From: PALSA-243 sp049522755
Lineage (GTDB): Bacteria; Acidobacteriota; Terriglobia; Bryobacterales; Bryobacteraceae
DNA length: 64,000 nucleotides
NCBI GenBank assembly: GCA_049522755.1
Contig: JBEKNN010000005.1
Span: forward strand, 1-64,000
Direction of reading: 5' to 3'
Of the stretch, positions 58,106 through 64,000 are shown in pieces (the stretch's first letter is position 1; each line of letters begins with the position of its first letter). Below the pieces are notes generated by a model. It had not been told where the DNA came from. It saw only the letters and a program-made list of their open reading frames with translations, and did no database searches. Position numbers and translations under genes: made by a program.

Positions 58106-58185
58106 GGCCGATTATCAATCGGCCCAGTTTCGCTACTTGGAACGCCAGCCTGTCACCGTTTGACAGGCCAGGAGGCCTGTCCCAC
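58106..58185 (-). repeat. Composite of REP-like hairpins (B and C types)
   Basis: Perfect stem GGCCGATT-ATC-AATCGGCC (58106-58124, equals the distal stem of 3053-3071) and C-type stem GACAGGCC-AGGA-GGCCTGTC (58162-58181) with GTGG foot (58182-58185, minus). A second possible stem CCTGTC/GACAGG overlaps. It lies just after the phosphoribosyltransferase stop. Confidence 0.78.
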
Positions 58186-58190
58186 TAGCG

Positions 58191-58805
58191 CTAAATCCAG
58201 ACCTTCACCAGCGGCGTCCCGTTCTTGCACCACTCGCAATGGTCGCTATCTACTGCATAGCTGGCATCCAGCTTCGCCAGGTAGTAAAGCGGCAGATTCC
58301 CGAAATCCGCGCAGCCGGGTTGCGGCTGGTAGATCACCACCGCCAGCCCCACCACCATTGCGCCGCGCGATTCCAGCAGCTTTCGCAGCTCGGAAAGCTT
58401 GCTCCCGGTGCGCAGGATATCGTCCACCAGAACCACCGGCTCGCCGGGCTGCGGGTCCAGGAACTGACGAAAGCGCAGGGGATCCTTGGCGTTATCGCGC
58501 TCCGCCCAGTAAACCTGTTTGGCGCGCAACGCCTCGCACACGCCGAATGCCACAGGCAGGCCGCCCGTTATGGGCGTGACGATGGAAAGATCCTGCGTGA
58601 TGGCGCGGATCTCGGGATTGGCGCGCAATAGCCGCGCCAGGCCTACCGATAGCAAACGCTGGTATTGGTAGTGACGCAGGGCAAGGGGAACCTGCAGGTA
58701 TTCGTTCGAGTGCAAGCCCTTTGGATCTTCAAAGTGCCCGTCGCGTAGCGCGCCCGTTTCGCGCAGCACGCCGACAACTTCTTCTTGAGTGGGAAGCAGG
58801 TGCAT
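58191..58805 (-). CDS. Phosphoribosyltransferase, orotate phosphoribosyltransferase (PyrE)-like
   Basis: A 204-residue type I PRTase. The PRPP-binding signature VVLVDDILRTGSKL is clear, with the hood region (PITGGLPVAFGVCEAL) and N-terminal EYLQVPLALRHYQYQRLL. It could be pyrE or a paralogue with changed base specificity: the C-terminal DSDHCEWCKNGTPLVKVW is unusual for PyrE and contains two Cys. I chose start 58805, two bases after the upstream stop. It is co-transcribed with the exopolysaccharide transferase, an odd partner for pyrimidine synthesis. Confidence 0.8.
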   Translation of the reverse strand: MHLLPTQEEVVGVLRETGALRDGHFEDPKGLHSNEYLQVPLALRHYQYQRLLSVGLARLLRANPEIRAITQDLSIVTPITGGLPVAFGVCEALRAKQVYWAERDNAKDPLRFRQFLDPQPGEPVVLVDDILRTGSKLSELRKLLESRGAMVVGLAVVIYQPQPGCADFGNLPLYYLAKLDASYAVDSDHCEWCKNGTPLVKVWI

Positions 58806-58807
58806 AT

Positions 58808-60220
58808 TCAGTTGGCTCCGTGGCCCGTCAGAACCCGTGGAATTGTGCGCAGCAAAATGTTCCAATCGAGCGCGAGCGACCAGTTATCAATGTACTGCAT
58901 GTCCATTTTCATCCAGGTTTCAAAATCCACCTGGTCGCGTCCGCAGACCGCCCACAGGCACGTGAGTCCGGGGCGCATGCGCAGCCGGCGGCGCTGCCAG
59001 CGCTTGTATCGCTCCACCTCGCTCGGCACCGCCGGCCGCGGACCCACCATCGACATATCGCCCCGCAGTACGTTCCACAACTGCGGCCACTCGTCGATGG
59101 AAAACTTGCGCAGAACCCGCCCCACGCGCGTCTGCCGCGGGTCGTCGGGCATCTTGAACGCGGTTTCGCGCGTGCTCAAGTGCGCCAGCGCGGGCTTCAG
59201 CTCCTCGGCGTTCTGCACCATCGAGCGGAATTTGTAGAACACAAACTGGCGGCCGTTCAAACCGCAGCGAACCTGGCGGAAGATGGCCGGCCCGGGCGAC
59301 GTCAGGCGGATCAGAATGGCGACGGCTGCCATCAACGGCGAGAGCGCGATCAGGGCGGCGCCGGCTATCGTCATATCGATGACCCGCTTCACCAGCAGGC
59401 GAATTTCATCGTAGGGGGCGGCGGAAAAAGTCAACAGCGGCGTCGCGCCCAACCGGTCGAGCGAGATGGTGCTATTGACATGCGGGAAGAAATCCACGGC
59501 GATGCGCGTGCGCACGCCCTCTTCGTCGCAGAGCAAAAATACCTCTTCCAGCCCGGCTATGCTTTCGCTGCCCACGGCGAAGACGATTTCGTCGATCACA
59601 TGTTCGCGCAGCAGGGCCGGCAATTCGCGGATGGGATAGACCGGGTACGTGGCGCCCAGCGCGATCTCTGCCGGGGCCGTCTCCAGCCGTTCGCTCAGGA
59701 ATCCGCGCAAGCGCACGCCGTACTCCACCGAATCCTCCAACGCCTTCGCCAATTGGCGGGCGCGGTCTCCGGTACCCACCACCATTAAATAGTGCGGCCG
59801 GGTGAAGCCGCGGCGCAGAGCTCCAGAGACGCGTCCGGCTGTGAGGCGAAAAGTCAGCAGCAGGATCCACGCGAGACCGGCGAACAGCAATACAAAGAAG
59901 CGGCTCAACTCGAGCCGCACTACGTACTCCATCACCACCAGGCATAGCGCGCCGTAGACGCATTGTTTCGAGGCGTCGCGAAGAATCACGCGCGGGTGGC
60001 CGGAATCCAGCTTTTCGTAGATTTCGAGCCACCATGCGATGGCTACCCAGGCCAGCAGCGCCGAGCCTAGCACCAGCGCCATCTGCTCCGGGGTGAGAAA
60101 GAAGATGTGCTCCAGGTGGAGGATGGAACGCGTCCGATAGGCTATTACAAATGCCAGGGAGACCAGCAGGATGTCCGATATTCCAAACAAAACACGGGCT
60201 TTACGTGGCCGACTGAACAT
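58808..60220 (-). CDS. Exopolysaccharide polyprenyl glycosylphosphotransferase
   Basis: A 470-residue initiating sugar-1-phosphate transferase (WcaJ/WbaP/PssY type). Four N-terminal TMs (ISDILLVSLAFVIAYRT, MALVLGSALLAWVAIAWWL and following), a Rossmann-like CoA-binding-type middle domain (LMVVGTGDRARQLAKALED), one TM (IAGAALIALSPLMAAVAILI), then the catalytic PF02397 domain: RQVRCGLNGRQFVFYKFRSMVQNAEEL, LRKFSIDEWPQLWNVLRGDMSMVGPRPAVPSEVERY and RPGLTCLWAV. It transfers hexose-1-phosphate to undecaprenyl phosphate at the inner membrane. Other EPS genes are not in the window. Confidence 0.93.
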   Translation of the reverse strand: MFSRPRKARVLFGISDILLVSLAFVIAYRTRSILHLEHIFFLTPEQMALVLGSALLAWVAIAWWLEIYEKLDSGHPRVILRDASKQCVYGALCLVVMEYVVRLELSRFFVLLFAGLAWILLLTFRLTAGRVSGALRRGFTRPHYLMVVGTGDRARQLAKALEDSVEYGVRLRGFLSERLETAPAEIALGATYPVYPIRELPALLREHVIDEIVFAVGSESIAGLEEVFLLCDEEGVRTRIAVDFFPHVNSTISLDRLGATPLLTFSAAPYDEIRLLVKRVIDMTIAGAALIALSPLMAAVAILIRLTSPGPAIFRQVRCGLNGRQFVFYKFRSMVQNAEELKPALAHLSTRETAFKMPDDPRQTRVGRVLRKFSIDEWPQLWNVLRGDMSMVGPRPAVPSEVERYKRWQRRRLRMRPGLTCLWAVCGRDQVDFETWMKMDMQYIDNWSLALDWNILLRTIPRVLTGHGAN

Positions 60221-60456
60221 CCGGATTCAGCATAACATGCTTAAGGGGCAGGCAATCCCGTGGCAAGCCGGCTTGCATCCCGGCGCGCCAATGCGCGATT
60301 TTTCGCGCGTCGGCTTGAGCCGCCCGCCGAACTCCGGCTCGGGAATCCCCGTCGCCACTTAATGCGAAAACCGGGCGAACCGGATCCGTATTCAGTCGAT
60401 TCCTAAACTTTCCGGGCGCCATGGCCGATACGAAGCATAGGTGTTTTAGAGAAGAG
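60221..60456. promoter_or_regulatory. Divergent region before the TonB receptor gene
   Basis: Contains the perfect 14-nt palindrome GCAAGCCGGCTTGC (60263-60276) preceded by GTG, making a GTGG foot overlapping its first G, so it could be a further REP-like unit. A GCGCGA/TCGCGC hairpin follows near 60295-60310. No clear promoter. Confidence 0.4.
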
Positions 60457-62439
60457 ATGCTGCAGGTGACACACAGACTCGCCCTCCTGACCGCGCTCGC
60501 GACTGCGGCCGCATGGGGGCAATCCAGCCTGGCCGATGCCAGCCTCGAGCAGTTGCTGAACACGCAGGTAACCTCCGTCTCCAAGAAGGAGGAGAAACTT
60601 GCCCGCGCGGCTGCCTCCGTCTTCGTCATCAGCCAGGACGATATCCGCCATTCCGGCGCCACCAACATTCCCGACTTGTTGCGCATGGTTCCGGGCGTGG
60701 AAGTCGCGCAGATCAATAGCAACGCTTGGGCGGTGACCATCCGCGGCTTCAACCAGCGCTATAGCAACAAGGTGCTGGTGCTGGTGGATGGCCGTTCGGT
60801 GTATGCGCCGGGCTTTTCAGGGGTCTACTGGGACCAGATCGATACCCCGCTTGAGGATATCGAACGGATCGAAGTCATCCGCGGGCCAGGCGCCAGCGTC
60901 TGGGGCGCCAACGCTATGAACGGCGTCATCAATATCATCACGAAATCGTCCAAAGCCACCAAAGGAGGGCTGGCTTCGGCTACCGCGAGTACGCAAGGGG
61001 ATGCATCGGGCATGGTCCGGTACGGCGGCGATATCGGCGCCGACGGCAGTTACCGCGCCTTCGCAAAAACCTCCACCTACGCCAGCTCCCAGTTACCCGA
61101 CGGCTCGCCTGGGCACGACGGCTGGTCCAGCCTGCACTCCGGGTTCCGGTCCGATTGGGACCTTACGCCCGCCGACACGCTGACGGTGCAAGGCGATCTG
61201 TTCTCTAATAGCGAGTCGGAGCTGCGTAATCGCTGGTTCATTAACGAACCCTCCGACCCGGCTTTCGCTCAGAGTCTGGATGCGGCTGGCGGCAACCTTT
61301 TGGCCAGGTGGACGCATACGTTTGCGAACGGATCGGATACTTCCGTGCAAGCCTATTACGACCAGTTTCAGCGCAACGACGCGGAACAGCCGGATCGGGA
61401 GCGCACCCTCGACATAGACTTTCATCATCACTTCGCCGTGGGAAGCCGCCAGGATATCGTCTGGGGCCTTGGCTACCGCTCGGAAACCACCTATTTGCCG
61501 GTTGGATACGAGATTACTGCCACGCCTCCCAGAAGAGTCGACCCTCTATACAGCGCGTTCTTCCAGGATGAGATCCAAATCGGCAGCAACGTATGGCTCA
61601 CCCTGGGCTCCAAGATCGAGAAAAATGCCTACACGGGATTCGAGTATGAGCCCAATGCCCGCATCGCATGGGCGCCGGACGCCCGACAAACTCTGTGGGC
61701 ATCGGCTTCGAAGGCCATCCGGCAGCCGTCGCGCCTCGAAACCGGAGTGGGTCTGGAACTCGGATCGGCGCCGATTGGGCCGGGACTCGCGGAATCGGTC
61801 CAATTGATCCCCAACCCGAATTTCCTGTCCGAGCAGGTTCGAGACTATGAAGTGGGCTATCGTCGCCAATGGAACAAACGGGTATCGCTCGATGCCGACG
61901 TGTTCCTCAGCTTTTACCGCGACCTGGCCACTTTCGAACCGCAAGCGCCGGTGATCGTTCCCGGATTGGTGACCGTTTTTGAGATCCCGGTAATGTATGG
62001 CAATAAGGGCCGCGCCAACGACTATGGCGGGGAATTATCGCTCAACTATAGCGTGAACTCGCGCTGGCGCATTAGCCCGGGGTACTCCCTGGTGCACATT
62101 AACTATTGGCTCGAGCCCTCTTCAGGCGATACGTTGACCGTGTCGCTGGCGGGGAACACGCCCCGGAACATGGTTCAGATGCGGTCGGTCATCAATCTTA
62201 CCAAGCGTCTCGAATGGGATCAAACCGTTTACTGGTCGCAGGCCTTTGCCAATGGAACTATACCCAGCCACGCGCGTGTGGATTCCAGGCTGGCATGGAA
62301 AGCCAGCGAATCGGTGGAGCTGAGTCTGACCGGGCAGAATCTGCTGCGCCCCGAATTTCTGGAGTTTGGCGATTTCGAAGAGGTCGTGGGAACAGAGGCT
62401 CCGCGCAGTCTGATCGGAAAGATCGTATGGCGCTTTTAA
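60457..62439 (+). CDS. TonB-dependent outer-membrane receptor
   Basis: A 660-residue receptor with signal peptide (HRLALLTALATAAAWGQ), plug domain (VTSVSKKEEKLARAAASVFVISQDDIRHSGATNIPDLLRMVPGV, RGPGASVWGANAMNGVINIITK) and a beta-barrel with C-terminal Phe (KIVWRF), typical of the family. The N-terminal DASLEQLLNTQVTSVSKK style is common to acidobacterial and proteobacterial receptors that sit beside YfiR-like genes. I chose ATG 60457 (AGAGAAGAG before it); ATG 60421 adds 12 polar residues without a ribosome site. The YfiR-like gene starts inside its last codons. Confidence 0.93.
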   Translation: MLQVTHRLALLTALATAAAWGQSSLADASLEQLLNTQVTSVSKKEEKLARAAASVFVISQDDIRHSGATNIPDLLRMVPGVEVAQINSNAWAVTIRGFNQRYSNKVLVLVDGRSVYAPGFSGVYWDQIDTPLEDIERIEVIRGPGASVWGANAMNGVINIITKSSKATKGGLASATASTQGDASGMVRYGGDIGADGSYRAFAKTSTYASSQLPDGSPGHDGWSSLHSGFRSDWDLTPADTLTVQGDLFSNSESELRNRWFINEPSDPAFAQSLDAAGGNLLARWTHTFANGSDTSVQAYYDQFQRNDAEQPDRERTLDIDFHHHFAVGSRQDIVWGLGYRSETTYLPVGYEITATPPRRVDPLYSAFFQDEIQIGSNVWLTLGSKIEKNAYTGFEYEPNARIAWAPDARQTLWASASKAIRQPSRLETGVGLELGSAPIGPGLAESVQLIPNPNFLSEQVRDYEVGYRRQWNKRVSLDADVFLSFYRDLATFEPQAPVIVPGLVTVFEIPVMYGNKGRANDYGGELSLNYSVNSRWRISPGYSLVHINYWLEPSSGDTLTVSLAGNTPRNMVQMRSVINLTKRLEWDQTVYWSQAFANGTIPSHARVDSRLAWKASESVELSLTGQNLLRPEFLEFGDFEEVVGTEAPRSLIGKIVWRF

Positions 62440-62969
62440 GATGCCGGCCGCTGGCCCTCGCGCTGGCTCTGGCGTTGGCGATGCCCGCCTCCATTCCTGC
62501 GCAGGCGGCCAACGAATATGAAGTCAAGGCGGCATTCCTTTTTAACTTCACGCGGTTTGTGGATTGGCCGCAGTCTTCGGCTAGCGGTCTGTTTTGCATT
62601 GGAATAGCCGGGGCCGACCCATTCGGAAGCGCTTTGGAGGAAGCCGTCAAAGGGCGATCCGCGGGCGGCCATGCAATCGCGGTCAAACACTTCAAACCCG
62701 GCGAGGAATCGGCCGCCTGCGAGATAGTGTTCATCTCCGGAGCGGATGCCAGGAAGATGCGCGCGGCGCTCGGCCGGCTACAACACGCCGCCGTGCTGAC
62801 GGTGGGAGAAGGGCCTGGTTTCTGCCACAGCGGCGGGGTGATCGCATTTGAAATCGAGGACAACAAGGTCAGATTAGAGATCAACCCCGAAGCGGCTCAA
62901 CGGGCGCGCCTGCAGATCAGCTCCAAGCTCCTTAGCCTGGCCACTCTGGTGCGGGATACAGGCGAATGA
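62427..62969 (+). CDS. YfiR-like periplasmic protein (DUF4154)
   Basis: A 180-residue exported protein of the YfiR/DUF4154 family. Signal peptide (LALALALALAMPASIPAQA), then EYEVKAAFLFNFTRFVDWP, the family hallmark, then GIAGADPFGSALEEAVKG and VGEGPGFCHSGGVIAFEIEDNKVRLEINPEAAQRARLQISSKLLSLA. Start 62427 overlaps the TonB receptor stop by 13 nt with GGAAAG upstream. In Pseudomonas YfiR holds the CHASE8-containing cyclase YfiN inactive. Here the next gene encodes a CHASE8-type sensor kinase, which makes the same partnership plausible. Confidence 0.92.
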   Translation: MALLRCRPLALALALALAMPASIPAQAANEYEVKAAFLFNFTRFVDWPQSSASGLFCIGIAGADPFGSALEEAVKGRSAGGHAIAVKHFKPGEESAACEIVFISGADARKMRAALGRLQHAAVLTVGEGPGFCHSGGVIAFEIEDNKVRLEINPEAAQRARLQISSKLLSLATLVRDTGE

Positions 62970-62970
62970 A

Positions 62971-64000
<1,030 letters not shown>

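Overview
The window is about 64 kb of high-GC bacterial chromosome, most likely from an acidobacterium of the Solibacter/Bryobacter group. The evidence is the family content: two proteins with the Solibacter-type repeat C-terminal domain (TIGR03437), an acidobacterial VWFA-related protein, three ADOP-type ABC permeases (two preceded by a PadR regulator), a DUF1552/DUF1592 pair and PQQ/cytochrome proteins. No rRNA, tRNA, CRISPR array or complete transposon was seen.

Layout. 1-3017: tail of an unidentified gene, xseA and a secreted TIGR03437 protein. 3118-14332: a long minus-strand gene train. In transcription order it encodes an enolase-superfamily sugar-acid dehydratase, a URO-D-like methyltransferase, a corrinoid protein, a small 'virulence factor' family protein, a corrinoid reductive activator (ASKHA, 2Fe-2S), a MetH-activation-like protein, a homocysteine methyltransferase, a 120-residue unknown, an SDR dehydrogenase and a GH67 alpha-glucuronidase. 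I propose that it releases and O-demethylates 4-O-methylglucuronate, passing the methyl group to homocysteine. 14464-19376: a decayed TonB-receptor fragment, a membrane protein, a PadR/ADOP pair with a clear operator, and a HigA-type antitoxin whose C-terminus is copied from the permease. 19419-25511: esterase, nucleoside hydrolase-like protein, DUF1552 and DUF1592 proteins. 25870-30162: a scar of broken genes around an intact VWFA protein. 30258-39112: two PQQ dehydrogenases, a diheme cytochrome c, a phospholipase C/acid phosphatase-type protein and a propeller-cytochrome protein. 39665-47301: a cell-wall cluster (PP2C phosphatase, Ser/Thr kinase, a single-chain SEDS-class B PBP fusion, FHA protein) that parallels the mycobacterial pstP-rodA-pbpA-pknAB/fhaA locus. 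47778-52036: a zinc-ribbon miniprotein and two disrupted secreted-protein genes. 52171-57908: PadR plus two tandemly duplicated ADOP permeases. 58191-60220: PRTase and a polyprenyl glycosylphosphotransferase. 60457-64000: TonB receptor, YfiR-like protein and a CHASE8-type histidine kinase that runs off the window.

A theme across the whole window is a set of REP-like elements. Each has a GTAG or GTGG foot followed by one or two perfect short hairpins. The stem sequences differ between subfamilies while the architecture is kept. Several lie inside genes, in frame, and encode peptides such as VGQTLSS, VGQALPP, VGQASRP and GSAGGLAAGSF. Many start sites are chosen from signal peptides, ribosome binding sites and ATGA overlaps, as noted per gene. 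All functional assignments come from reading motifs by eye, without database searches.
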